A DNA stretch of 37,965 nt from Fidelibacterota bacterium (GCA_947475365.1 CANJOI010000006.1:1-37965); one strand, 5' to 3'. Counted from the stretch's first letter, positions 1-11,224 are shown. Program-made: numbers and translations. Notes: generated from the letters alone by a model not told the origin.

Positions 1-1
1 C

Positions 2-442
2 ACGCCGGATCCGGAGCGGATCAAAGCAGCGGACGGCAAGGGTGTTTCGTGGTCGCAGAACCCAAACCTGTGCTGCGAAATCCGCAAGGTGGAGCCGCTG
101 GCCCGGGCCGTGGCGCCGTTCGACGCTTGGTTCACCGGACGCAAGGCCTTTCAGGCCTCAACCCGCGCGAGGCTGCCGGTGTTGGAACTAGCCGAGGGCA
201 AGTTCAAGATCAATCCGATCGTCGGCTGGACCAAGGACGACATCGACGCCTACTTCGAGCGCTACGCGCTGCCGCGTCATCCCCTGGAAGCCGACGGCTA
301 CCTCTCGATCGGTTGCATGCCCTGCACCAGCCGGGTCGCGCCGGGCGAGGACGCCCGCGCCGGCCGCTGGCGTGGTATCGACAAGGTGGAATGCGGCATC
401 CATATGCCGTCCGTTCAGGCGGCGGCATCGCGTGAAATCTGA
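2..442 (+). CDS. cysH: Phosphoadenylyl/adenylyl-sulfate reductase, C-terminal part (5' truncated by the window edge)
   Basis: Open frame from the window edge: ...NPNLCCEIRKVEPL...GYLSIGCMPCTSRV...KVECGIHM. CCxxRKxxP, GCxPCT and ECGIH are the CysH C-terminal signatures. Confidence 0.93.
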   Translation, partial: TPDPERIKAADGKGVSWSQNPNLCCEIRKVEPLARAVAPFDAWFTGRKAFQASTRARLPVLELAEGKFKINPIVGWTKDDIDAYFERYALPRHPLEADGYLSIGCMPCTSRVAPGEDARAGRWRGIDKVECGIHMPSVQAAASREI

Positions 443-485
443 AAACAGGTGAGCCGGGGCGGCGCTCTGGCCTAGACTGGGCATC

Positions 486-1297
486 ATGACTTATGTCCTC
501 AACACCCGTCCGGTCGAACATCGCGCGCGGTTTCATGCCGCTTTCGGGGAAGTCCTTGGCGCGGATTGGACGATCGTCGATTGCCCGGTCCTGACGGCCG
601 AGCCGGTGCCGGCGCAGCTCCCGTCCGCCGGCGGCTTTGATCTGATTCTGTTCACCAGCCAGATCGCAGCGGCGCTATTCCCGATCGGGTCCGCCTGGAC
701 GGAAAGCAAAGTGCTCGGCGAGGGGGTAGAGACTGCCCAGGTCATCAGCGCCGCGCGGCAGGTCTCTCTGGGGTCTGCCTGGTCCGGAAAGAAGGTCCTG
801 GCGGTGGGGGAAGCTACGGCCAGCGCCGCACGCGCCGCCGGGTTCACCTATGTCCTCGATACCGGCAAGGACGTCGATGACATGCGCGCCTATCTGGCGC
901 GGGCCGGGTTCGGCCGGGCGCTTTATCCATCGGCTGAAGACGTGAGCGCCGACCTGGCGCAGGAGTTCGCGGGACGGGTGCAGCGCATCGTCACCTACCG
1001 CATGGTGCCGCGCGCGGGCCTCGATCTGGACGCCGTGGCGCCGGGCTGGAGAACAGCGCCCGTGCTGGCGCCGTTGTTCTCCCGCCGCAGCGCCGAGACG
1101 CTGGCGGATTTGTTGTCCAAGGCGCTTCCCACCGGCACCGGTCCGGCTAATATCACGGCTGTCGCCATCAGCGCCGAAGCGCTGACGCCCGGCCCATGGA
1201 CGCGGACAGTGATCGCCGGCGAGCCGACCCTCGCGGGCGTGGCCGCGGCCTGTGCCGCGGCCGCGAATGGAGCCGCTCTATCAACGGATAAGACCCC

Positions 1298-1301
<4 letters not shown>
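486..1301 (+). CDS. hemD: Uroporphyrinogen-III synthase (HemD family)
   Basis: NTRP start, FTSQIAA, VLAVGEATASAARAAGF and YPSAEDV...YRMVP fit the U3S fold; overlaps hemB by ATGA. Confidence 0.8.
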
Positions 1302-2298
<997 letters not shown>

Positions 2299-2302
<4 letters not shown>

Positions 2303-2898
2303 CCTCATCGCCGCCGGCCATGTTTCCGCTGATGCTGGACGTCAGCGCGGCGCCGGTGATGCTGATCGGCGGCGCGAGTCTGCCCGGCCGGCTCCAGGCC
2401 TTGCGGGACCACGGCGCCACCAACCTTCATATCTTCGGGCCCGAGGCCTCGCCCGAACTCGCGGATACGGCCGGAGTCAGTCTTCAGCGGCGCTGGCCCG
2501 AAGCGGCCGATTTCACCGCCGTAGCGCCGATACTCGCGTTTATTTCCGACATGGATGACACCCAAGCCGCGGCCTTTCGGGCGCTGGCGAAAGAGGCCGG
2601 CGCCCTGGTGCATGTCCATGATCGCATCCCGCTGTGCGATTTCCATTTGCCGGCCAAGGTCAGGCGTGGACGCCTGCAGGTGACGGTGTCCACAGATGGT
2701 CAGGCGGCGGGACTTTCGCGCATCATCCGCCAATACCTGGAGGCCGAAGTCTTTGGCCCCGAATGGGGGCCCAGGGTTGAAGAGCTGGCGGCGGCGCGGA
2801 TGGCGTGGAAGGCCCAGGGCATCGGCATGGCTGAGTTGGCCGCCAAGATCGAGGCATTTGTCGCCGAACGCGGCTGGCTCTCGGTAAAAAAACCTTGA
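2299..2898 (+). CDS. Siroheme synthase N-terminal-like protein (precorrin-2 dehydrogenase/sirohydrochlorin ferrochelatase family), divergent nucleotide-binding motif
   Basis: FPLMLDVSAAPVMLIGG..., HDRIPLCDFHLPAKVRRGRLQVTVSTDGQAAGLSRIIRQYLE resembles the CysG-N/Met8 core; ATGA overlap with hemB. Confidence 0.75.
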
Positions 2899-2977
2899 AT
2901 TTCAACATACTATCTATTTGCGTCGCCGCCGGTTATGGGCTGAATTAGGGGCATCGTCCGCGCCGGGGGAAGCGGCC

Positions 2978-5900
2978 ATGGATATCTCCGAAGCCGTATT
3001 GGTTGTGCCCGACGTGATCGTGGTCGCCGCGGGCGTGCTGCTCGCCGTCGCTGTGATCTTCCTCGGGCTGACGCTGTTTCAGCGCCGGCGCCTCGCCGAA
3101 CAGTTTGCCGGTCTTGCCGCGGACGTGGCGCTGACCGAGGACGTCACCGGGCTCGGTTCCTGGTCCCACGGCATCAACGATGCCTCCGCGCGCTGGTCGC
3201 CGGGCCTTTACAAACTGTTCGGCGTCGACCCCAAAACCTTCGTGCCGGCGCGCGAGGCGATCCTTTCCAGGGTCCACCCCGACGACCTTCCCGCGTTCGC
3301 GCGGATCGCGGCGCACGAAGCCAGCGGCGGCCAGGGCGGCGACGCCGAAGTGCGCCTGTTTTGCTTCGATGGGTCGGTCAAGGACGTATTGGTCGTGGTG
3401 CGCTTCCGGAAGAACCGGCAGGGCGCGCCCAAGGACGTGGTCGGCGTTGTGTTCGACATTAGCTCCCGCAAGGCCGCCCAGCGCATGGTGGCTTTGCGCG
3501 AGGAGCAGCTGCAACTCGCCATGGACGCCATGGACGCCATGGGCGCCGGCGTGTGGAATGTTGACCTCGTCACCGACACCCGTTCAGCCAGCGCGCTGTG
3601 GGTGAAGCTGCTCGGGCGCGACCCCACAAGCTTTACGTTGACGCGCGAGAACCACTACGCGCTGACCCACCCCGACGATCGGGAACGCGTGCATGAGGCC
3701 TACCGCGTCCATATCGCCGCGGCCAAGCCGGTCGATATCGAATACCGCATGCGCCATGCCGACGGCCGCTATATCTGGATTCACAGCCGCGGCCGGGTGC
3801 TGCACGACGGCGAAGGCAAGCCTGTGAGGATGATCGGCACGGTGGTCGAGGTCACCGCGCGTAGACAGGCCTCCAAGCGCCTGGAAAAGCGCGCGCTGGA
3901 AGCGACCCTGCTGCATGAAGGCGTGAAACTCGCCGCCGAGGCGGACTCGTTGCCGGCGGCGCTTGAGGCCCTGATCAGCATGGTCTGCCGCACCATCGGC
4001 TGGCCCACCGCGCATGTCTTCATGGTGGCGCCGGGCGGGACCGAGCTGCTATCCACCGATATCTGGCACGACCACGATCCCGCCCGCTATGCCGAGCTGC
4101 GCCGGATCAACACGGGCATGAAGTTCGAACCTGGCGTCGGCCTGCCGGGCAATGTCTGGATGGCAGGGCGTCCGATCTGGTCCGCCGACATCGCCAGTGA
4201 CCCAAACTTCGCTCATTTGCGGGACCTCGCGGGGCTGCATACGGCGGTCGCGTTCCCGATCGTGGTCCACGGCGCGGTTCGTGCGGTGATCGAGTTCTTC
4301 TCCGACCGGGCGCGCCCCGAGGACCCCGATCTGGTCAGTGTGTTTGAGTCCCTCGGACGCCAGATCGGCGGCGTGATCGAGCGCCAGGAGTCGGCTGAGA
4401 ATCTCAAGCGCCAGGCGCGCGAGCAGTATCTGCTGCATGTCGGCATGACGCTGGCCGCCGAGGCGCCGTCGTTCGAGGCCATCGTTCAGCGCACCATCGA
4501 CCTGGTATGCCAGACCATCGATTGGCCCATCGGCCATGCCTATGTGCTGCACGATCCCGAGGCCGGGGAAATGCAGCCGACCAATATCTGGCACCTCAGG
4601 GATGGCGCCGCATACCGGCCGTTCCGCGAAGTCACCGCGCGCACGACATTCCGCAAGGGACAGGGGCTGCCGGGGCGCGTGTGGGAAACCCAGCGCGCGG
4701 CCTGGATCGAGGACCTTGCCAAGGACGCCAATTTTCCGCATGGCAAGGTTTTGCCGGGACTGTCCTTGCGCACGGCGGTGTGCCTGCCGGTGCATGTAGG
4801 CGGGGTATTTCGGGCGGTATTGGAGTTCTTCACCGACAGGCCGGTGGCGCGCGACATGGACCTCCTCAGGGTGTTCGGCACACTCGGCCTGCAGATCGGC
4901 GGGATGATTGAGCGCCAAGAGGCCTACGATGAGTTGCGCCGATCGCGGGAATCCCTCGAGCTTGCGATCCAGGCGTCGGAGGCCGGGCACTTCGACATCG
5001 ACGCCAGGACCGGCACGTCCTACTGGTCGCCGCGTGTGCGCGAGATCCTGGGCATCACGCCGGCTGACGCGCGCATGACGCTGGAGATGCTGGCGCGCAT
5101 CGTCCATCCCGACGAGCGGCTCGAGTTCCTCGCCGACCTTGAGGAATACCGCGCGCGCCGCACGCCCCTGAACGTCGAAGTGCGAGTCAGAACCCCCGCG
5201 GGCGAGCTGGTCTGGGTGCATATCCGCGCGGTGTGCCAGCTCGACAAGGCGGGTCAGCCCCTGCGGTCGGTGGGTTTCATCCGCGACATTTCAGTCCAAA
5301 AGATGGCCCAGCGCGCGCTGGCGGAGAGCGAACGTAAATTCCGCGGCCTGGTCGAGGGCTCGGTCCAGGGGCTGGTCATCCACCGGCGTTATAAGCCGCT
5401 GTTCTGCAACCTCGCATTCGCGCACCAGCACGGTTATGCGACCACCGAGGAGGTGCTGGCGCTCGAGTCCCTGGCGATCCACCGGATCCCCGAAGACACC
5501 TATGACATCGACGACCTGTGGCGCCGGGGCTTGGCAGGTGAATTCAATGGTGTCGCCCGCGAAATCGCGATTCTCGACCGGCATGGCGACCGCAAATGGT
5601 TTGAAACCTTCTGGCACATGATCGACTGGGAAGGCGAACCCGCCTGCCAGATGATTGTCATGGACGTCACCGAGCGCAAGCAGCGCGAACGGCAGCTGGC
5701 GGCCGCGCGCGACCGTCTTAAGGCCCAAGCCGACGAACTGGCGGCGCTGGCGCAGAACCTGACATTCGAACGCAAACGCGCCGAGGACGCGAGCGCCGCC
5801 AAATCCCAATTCCTGGCGATGATGAGCCACGAACTGCGCACACCCATGACCGGCGTGCTCGGCATGGCCGACCTGCTGCTGATGAGCGAGCAGACCGCCG

Positions 5901-7348
5901 AGCAGAAGGAGCTTACCCAGCTCCTGATCCGCTCGGCGCGCTCGCTTCTGGATCTGCTGAACGACGTTCTGGACTTCTCCAAAATCGAGGCCGGCCAGCT
6001 TGAGATTGAATCCATACCGTTTCGCCTGAGCGATGTGATCGCGGATGTGAGGAATCTGTTCGGCGCGTTGGCGGCGGACAAAGGGCTGTCGCTGGAAATC
6101 CGCTTGCCGCCGACCTATTGGAACCGCGTGATCGGCGATCCCAAGCGGTTGCGCCAAGTGCTCTACAACCTGATCGGCAACGCGGTGAAGTTCACCGCCG
6201 AAGGCAACGTTATTCTGGGCCTGGCGCAGGAACGGGCCGAGGGCGGCGGACTGTGGCTGAGGTTCTCGATTTCAGACACTGGCATCGGCATCTCGGCCCA
6301 GGATCGGGACCGTCTGTTCCGGCCGTTCATGCAGGCGGACGCATCGACCGCGCGTAAGTACGGCGGCACCGGCCTCGGCCTTGCGATCTCCAAACGCCTG
6401 GTCACGGCCATGGGCGGCGACATCAACGTCGAGAGCGCGCGAGGGAGCGGTTCGGTGTTCACCTTCGCGATTAAAGTGGGCCATAACCGGCTGGGCGAGG
6501 GCGCGGCGCGGTCAGGGTCCATCGTGGTCGAGCGCGCGGTCCCCACCGCGCCGGCGGCGCCCGCCGATAAGCGCAGGATTCTCGTGGCTGAGGACAGCGA
6601 AACCTCGCGCCGTTTGATCACCATGATGCTGACACGCCTCGGGCATACGGTGGACGCCGCCCAGGACGGTGTCGAGGCCGTCGCCATGGCCAAGGCCAAT
6701 GTCTACGACCTGATTTTGATGGATATGCAGATGCCGGTGATGGACGGCCCCGACGCCTCGCGGGAGATCCGCAAGATTGGCGGCGACCGGGCCACAATCC
6801 CCATCATCGCGTTGACGGCCGACGTCATTGCCCACAACCGCGCGGCCTATTTCGCCGCCGGCATCAACGCCATCGTCGCCAAACCCGTGGACTGGGCGGC
6901 GTTGGAGGCCGAAATGGCGCGCCAGATGGCTGGCGCCGCCGCCCGGGGCGCCGCACCCGCACCACCGGAGGCAGTGTCCGAACCCGCGCCGGAGCCCGTG
7001 TCCGAGGTGCTGGATGAAGGCATCATCGGCGGCCTGTTGGAGGCGTTGGGGGAAGAGGCGCTCGCACCCATGATCACCACCTTTCGCAGCAATATGGCGC
7101 AATACCGCGATGAGCTCGCGGCCGCGGTCAAGGCCGGGGACTTGCGCCAGGCCAAGCGCACCGCCCACGCCCTCAAGGGCCTGTGCGCCCAGTTCGGCGC
7201 GCCCCGCGCCAGCAGCATCGCCAAGGCCATTGAAGCGGATGCCGGGAGCCTGGACGAAATCGCGCCGCTGCTCGCCCAGGTCGCCGCCGCCGTCACCGAT
7301 ACCGAACGCGCGCTCGCGGAGCGCTTTCCCCGCGTGGTGAAGATTTAG
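2978..7348 (+). CDS. Hybrid sensor histidine kinase: TM, PAS, PAS, GAF, GAF, PAS, PAS, HisKA, HATPase_c, REC, HPt
   Basis: HisKA SHELRTPMTGVLG; GTGLGLAISKRL; REC RILVAEDSETSRR...MDMQMPVMDG; HPt RTAHALKGLCAQFG. Two consecutive homologous GAF-like blocks. ATG at 2978 preferred over the track start at 2918. Confidence 0.93.
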   Translation: MDISEAVLVVPDVIVVAAGVLLAVAVIFLGLTLFQRRRLAEQFAGLAADVALTEDVTGLGSWSHGINDASARWSPGLYKLFGVDPKTFVPAREAILSRVHPDDLPAFARIAAHEASGGQGGDAEVRLFCFDGSVKDVLVVVRFRKNRQGAPKDVVGVVFDISSRKAAQRMVALREEQLQLAMDAMDAMGAGVWNVDLVTDTRSASALWVKLLGRDPTSFTLTRENHYALTHPDDRERVHEAYRVHIAAAKPVDIEYRMRHADGRYIWIHSRGRVLHDGEGKPVRMIGTVVEVTARRQASKRLEKRALEATLLHEGVKLAAEADSLPAALEALISMVCRTIGWPTAHVFMVAPGGTELLSTDIWHDHDPARYAELRRINTGMKFEPGVGLPGNVWMAGRPIWSADIASDPNFAHLRDLAGLHTAVAFPIVVHGAVRAVIEFFSDRARPEDPDLVSVFESLGRQIGGVIERQESAENLKRQAREQYLLHVGMTLAAEAPSFEAIVQRTIDLVCQTIDWPIGHAYVLHDPEAGEMQPTNIWHLRDGAAYRPFREVTARTTFRKGQGLPGRVWETQRAAWIEDLAKDANFPHGKVLPGLSLRTAVCLPVHVGGVFRAVLEFFTDRPVARDMDLLRVFGTLGLQIGGMIERQEAYDELRRSRESLELAIQASEAGHFDIDARTGTSYWSPRVREILGITPADARMTLEMLARIVHPDERLEFLADLEEYRARRTPLNVEVRVRTPAGELVWVHIRAVCQLDKAGQPLRSVGFIRDISVQKMAQRALAESERKFRGLVEGSVQGLVIHRRYKPLFCNLAFAHQHGYATTEEVLALESLAIHRIPEDTYDIDDLWRRGLAGEFNGVAREIAILDRHGDRKWFETFWHMIDWEGEPACQMIVMDVTERKQRERQLAAARDRLKAQADELAALAQNLTFERKRAEDASAAKSQFLAMMSHELRTPMTGVLGMADLLLMSEQTAEQKELTQLLIRSARSLLDLLNDVLDFSKIEAGQLEIESIPFRLSDVIADVRNLFGALAADKGLSLEIRLPPTYWNRVIGDPKRLRQVLYNLIGNAVKFTAEGNVILGLAQERAEGGGLWLRFSISDTGIGISAQDRDRLFRPFMQADASTARKYGGTGLGLAISKRLVTAMGGDINVESARGSGSVFTFAIKVGHNRLGEGAARSGSIVVERAVPTAPAAPADKRRILVAEDSETSRRLITMMLTRLGHTVDAAQDGVEAVAMAKANVYDLILMDMQMPVMDGPDASREIRKIGGDRATIPIIALTADVIAHNRAAYFAAGINAIVAKPVDWAALEAEMARQMAGAAARGAAPAPPEAVSEPAPEPVSEVLDEGIIGGLLEALGEEALAPMITTFRSNMAQYRDELAAAVKAGDLRQAKRTAHALKGLCAQFGAPRASSIAKAIEADAGSLDEIAPLLAQVAAAVTDTERALAERFPRVVKI

Positions 7349-7524
7349 GGCCCGCCAGCGACACGGGCGTGGGATACCTCCCAGCGGGGTTTGAAATGCG
7401 CCCCAAGCTGGGCAAAGATTGTTGGATTATGGGATTGTCGCGAGATTCGTTCCCGATGTCTGAACCACCTGTCGTTACCTCGTGCGAGACACGTCGCGTT
7501 TCGGCCATCCCCACGCAGGCCTGA

Positions 7525-10017
7525 TTGAATCCCACCCTCCCGATCGACGCGATCCTTGACGACCTGGATGCGGCCCTGGCGCAGAAGGCGTCGCTTGTCG
7601 TGCAGGCCGCGCCCGGCGCGGGCAAGACCACGCGCATTCCGCTGGCGCTTCTCAACCGGCCCTGGCTCCAGGGCCAGAAGATCCTGATGCTCGAGCCGCG
7701 GCGGCTGGCCGCGCGGATGGCCGCCGCGCGCATGGCGTCCACTCTCGGGGAGAAACCCGGCGAGACCGTCGGCTACAGGGTGCGGCTCGAGTCCGCCGTG
7801 GGTCCGCGCACCCGGATCGAAGTGGTGACCGAAGGCATCCTGACGCGCCGACTGCAGAGCGATACCGATCTCGCGGGCGTCGGCGTGTTGATCTTCGACG
7901 AGTTCCACGAGCGCAGCCTCGACGCGGACCTGGGGCTGGCGCTCGCCTTGGATATCCAGCGCGCACTGCGTCCCGACCTCCGGATCGTGGTCATGTCGGC
8001 GACGCTCGACCAGGGCGCCGTGGCCATGGTGTTGGGCGAAGGCACGCCGGTGATCACCGCGCCGCACCGGCCGTTTCCGGTCGAGACCCGCTATCTGGAC
8101 CGGCCGCGCGCCGGGAAGTCGTCCGGGGCGGACCTCGCCGCGGACATGGCGGCGCTGATCCGCCGGGCGCTGGCGGAAGAGACCGGCAGCGTGCTGGCGT
8201 TCCTGCCGGGTGAAGGCGAGATCCGGCGCACCCAGGATCTGCTGGGTGATCTCCCGTCCGGCATCATCGTGGCGCCCCTGTTCGGCGCGCTCTCACCGGC
8301 CGAGCAGGACCGCGCCGTGAATCCGGCGCCGGCCGGCACGCGCAAGGTCGTGCTGGCCACGACCATCGCCGAGACCAGCCTGACCATCGAGGGCGTGCGG
8401 GTCGTGGCGGACTGCGGCTACAAGCGCAGTCCCCGCTTCAATCCGCGCCGGGGCATGAGCGAACTCGACACCGTGCGCGTCTCCAAAGCATCGGCGGAGC
8501 AGCGGCGGGGCCGCGCGGGGCGTCTGGAACCCGGTGTGTGCTACCGCCTGTGGACCGCGCCCGAGGACCGCGCGCTCGCGGCCTATGACGAACCCGAGAT
8601 GCTCACCGCCGATCTCGCGCCGCTGGCGCTCGATCTCGCCGCCTGGGGTGTCGCCGATCCCGCGGCGCTCACCTGGATGACCCCGCCGCCCGCCGCGGCC
8701 TATGGGCAGGCGGTGGACCTCTTGAAGCGTCTGGAGGCGCTGGACGCCGCCGGCCGCATCACGCCGGAGGGCAAAGCCATGGCGGCGCTGCCGCTGCATC
8801 CGCGCCTCGCGCATATGATTCATCGTGCCGCAGGGGTCGGCGCCGCGGGCGTTGCCTGTGATTTGGCCGCGCTGCTGGCGGAACGCGACATCCTGCGCAG
8901 CCGCGATGCGGACCTCAGGACCCGGTTGGAGGCCCTCAGGGGCGAGCGGTCGGATGCGAACCGCGGCGCGATCCAACGCGTGCGGCAGGCGGCAAAGCAG
9001 ATCCGCGGCATCGCGCGCGTGAAGGATGACAGCGGATCGAGCGCCGACGCCGGCATCCTCGCGGCGCTCGCCTATCCCGACCGCATCGCCCAGCGCCGGG
9101 GGCCGGGCGGCAAGTACCGTCTGTCGGGCGGCGGCGGCGCCACCCTCGACCCGAATGACGCCCTCGCGGCTCAGGAATTCCTGGCTGTCGCGGATCTCGG
9201 GGGAAGCGGACGGGAAGGGCAGATATATCTGGCGGCGCCGGTGAGCCAGTCCGAACTGGAGACCACCTTCGCCGCCGACATCACCGAAACCGCGGAAGTC
9301 GCCTGGGACAGCCGCGCCAAGGCCGTGACCGCGCGCGCGCAGCGGCGCCTGGGCGCCCTTGTTCTGGCCGACAAGCCGTTGCGTGATCCCGATCCGGACA
9401 AACAGTTGGCCGCCTTATTGACCGGCGTGCGGGAACTTGGCCTCGGAGTCCTGCCGTGGACGCCCGCCAGCGAGGCCCTGCGAACCCGCGCGGGTTTTCT
9501 GCGGCGTGCGCTGGATGACGACACCTGGCCGGATATGAGCGAGGCCGCGCTGCTGGCGGCGCTCGAAATCTGGCTGGGGCCGTTCGCATCGGGAATCACG
9601 CGTATCGATGGCCTGGCGCGCATCGACCTGCACGCGGCGCTGATGACGCTCCTGCCGTGGCCGCTGCCCGCGAAACTGGATGAGTTGGCGCCCACGCACG
9701 TGCAGGTGCCGTCGGGCTCGCACATCGCCGTGGACTACGGCGCCGAGGGCGGGCCCGCCTTGTCGGTGAAAATGCAGGAAGTGTTCGGCCTCACCTCCAC
9801 GCCGCTGGTGGCCGGAGGACGCGCGCCCGTGACACTGCATCTGCTGTCGCCGGCGCAGCGGCCGCTCGCCGTCACACGCGATCTCGCCAGCTTCTGGGCC
9901 AATGTCTATCCGCAGGTGCGCGGCGAGATGCGCGGACGCTATCCGCGCCACAACTGGCCCGAGGACCCCGTGGCCGCCGCGCCAATGAAGAAGAGCCTGA
10001 AGCCGCGTGGAACCTAA
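7525..10017 (+). CDS. hrpB: ATP-dependent helicase HrpB (DEAH-type); TTG start likely
   Basis: QAAPGAGKTTRIPLALL (Walker A), DEFHERSLDADLGLAL, VMSATLD, TIAETSLTIEGV, QRRGRAGRLEPGVCYRLW, C-terminal ...RYPRHNWPEDP. Confidence 0.95.
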   Translation: MNPTLPIDAILDDLDAALAQKASLVVQAAPGAGKTTRIPLALLNRPWLQGQKILMLEPRRLAARMAAARMASTLGEKPGETVGYRVRLESAVGPRTRIEVVTEGILTRRLQSDTDLAGVGVLIFDEFHERSLDADLGLALALDIQRALRPDLRIVVMSATLDQGAVAMVLGEGTPVITAPHRPFPVETRYLDRPRAGKSSGADLAADMAALIRRALAEETGSVLAFLPGEGEIRRTQDLLGDLPSGIIVAPLFGALSPAEQDRAVNPAPAGTRKVVLATTIAETSLTIEGVRVVADCGYKRSPRFNPRRGMSELDTVRVSKASAEQRRGRAGRLEPGVCYRLWTAPEDRALAAYDEPEMLTADLAPLALDLAAWGVADPAALTWMTPPPAAAYGQAVDLLKRLEALDAAGRITPEGKAMAALPLHPRLAHMIHRAAGVGAAGVACDLAALLAERDILRSRDADLRTRLEALRGERSDANRGAIQRVRQAAKQIRGIARVKDDSGSSADAGILAALAYPDRIAQRRGPGGKYRLSGGGGATLDPNDALAAQEFLAVADLGGSGREGQIYLAAPVSQSELETTFAADITETAEVAWDSRAKAVTARAQRRLGALVLADKPLRDPDPDKQLAALLTGVRELGLGVLPWTPASEALRTRAGFLRRALDDDTWPDMSEAALLAALEIWLGPFASGITRIDGLARIDLHAALMTLLPWPLPAKLDELAPTHVQVPSGSHIAVDYGAEGGPALSVKMQEVFGLTSTPLVAGGRAPVTLHLLSPAQRPLAVTRDLASFWANVYPQVRGEMRGRYPRHNWPEDPVAAAPMKKSLKPRGT

Positions 10018-10847
10018 GCGGCCTGGTCGTCGGCCCGGAGCCAGCGCATGGCGTGTTTGCCGCCGAGCAGTTTCGCCAGCACCTTGCCGGTGTCGGCCAT
10101 CTCACTGTCGAATTTCCAGGGCGGATTGATCACCACGATGCCGGTGCCCTTGAGGCCCTTGTCCGGCGCCGCGGCGAAGCTCCACTCCGCGATCACGCTG
10201 GGGGCCGCGATGGCGGCGATACCGGTGAGCAGCGGGAGATGGCGCGCATCACCCAGCACCGGATACCAGACCATGAAGATGCCTTCGCGCCATTTGTCCA
10301 CGGCCTTGGCGAGGCGCGCGGGAATCTCGGTGTAGTCGGTCTTCATCTCAAAACTCGGGTCAACCAGCACCAAGCCCCGCCGCACTTTCGGCGGCACGAG
10401 GGCGAGCAACGCTTCCAGGCCGTCACGCTTATGCGTGTTGATGCGCGGATCGTTCCCGGCCCACCGCTTAAGGGCCGTGAACGCGCCTGGGTGGAGTTCA
10501 TTGAGGACAATATGATCGGTGTCGCGCAACAGCCGCTGCGCGATTTCCGGGGAACCCGGATACAGGCTGAGGATGCCGGGGTTGAGGCGTTTGACCACAT
10601 CCAGATACGCCGCGAAGGCCGGCGGCGGATTCGGCAGATCCCATAATTTCGCGATGCCGCTTTGGTACTCGCCGGTCTTCTGCGCCTCGGGCGCGGACAG
10701 GGCGTAAACCCCGTTGCCGGCATAGAGATCCACCACCGCCGCCGGTTTGGCTTTGGCGGTGAGATGCCTGAGGAGAAGGACGAGGGCCAGATGCTTGTGA
10801 ACATCGGCGGGCCCGCCGGCGTGGTAGCTGTGCTGGTAACTCAACAT
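10014..10847 (-). CDS. rlmJ: 23S rRNA (adenine(2030)-N(6))-methyltransferase RlmJ
   Basis: MLSYQHSYHAGGPADVHKHLALVLLL, DLYAGNGVY, YPGSPEIAQ, LVDPSFEMKTDY; RlmJ/DUF519 pattern. Confidence 0.95.
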   Translation of the reverse strand: MLSYQHSYHAGGPADVHKHLALVLLLRHLTAKAKPAAVVDLYAGNGVYALSAPEAQKTGEYQSGIAKLWDLPNPPPAFAAYLDVVKRLNPGILSLYPGSPEIAQRLLRDTDHIVLNELHPGAFTALKRWAGNDPRINTHKRDGLEALLALVPPKVRRGLVLVDPSFEMKTDYTEIPARLAKAVDKWREGIFMVWYPVLGDARHLPLLTGIAAIAAPSVIAEWSFAAAPDKGLKGTGIVVINPPWKFDSEMADTGKVLAKLLGGKHAMRWLRADDQAA

Positions 10848-11195
10848 GTGCGGGAGCCATAAACCTGCTGGTGGCGCGGTGCAGCAAAAAAATCCGTCGT
10901 GGCGGGCCGCATCCGAAGCTCAGCGGGCCGGACGGGAATCGGCCCCCGATTCGCGCCGGCCGCCCAAGGCCAGGCAGGCGGGGACACCAATACGTTCTTA
11001 ATCTTTCCGCTCGGCAGGGCCCAGAGAGCAATTTAGTTACGGTTTTTTACATAAAATGCGAACTCCGTTTCGCGCATTACGGCGGAATTGGGGCAGGTTT
11101 GGCGGCGGTCAAATGACCGCATGATTCTTTGATTTCAATTACTTCCGCGCCTTCTCGGGGTCCGGGGCCTCTGATATAAGGCAGGCGAGAAATGG

Positions 11196-11224
11196 CCGGG
11201 ACGGGTTCGTCCCGGTTTTTTCTT
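11196..11224 (+). terminator. Rho-independent terminator-like hairpin in the ndvB leader
   Basis: CCGGGACG-GGTT-CGTCCCGG perfect 8-bp stem followed by TTTTTTCTT. Confidence 0.75.

Noticed and set aside
4049-5221. 390-aa minus-strand ORF inside the hybrid kinase gene
   Set aside because: Opposite well-supported GAF/PAS coding sequence; no recognisable family.
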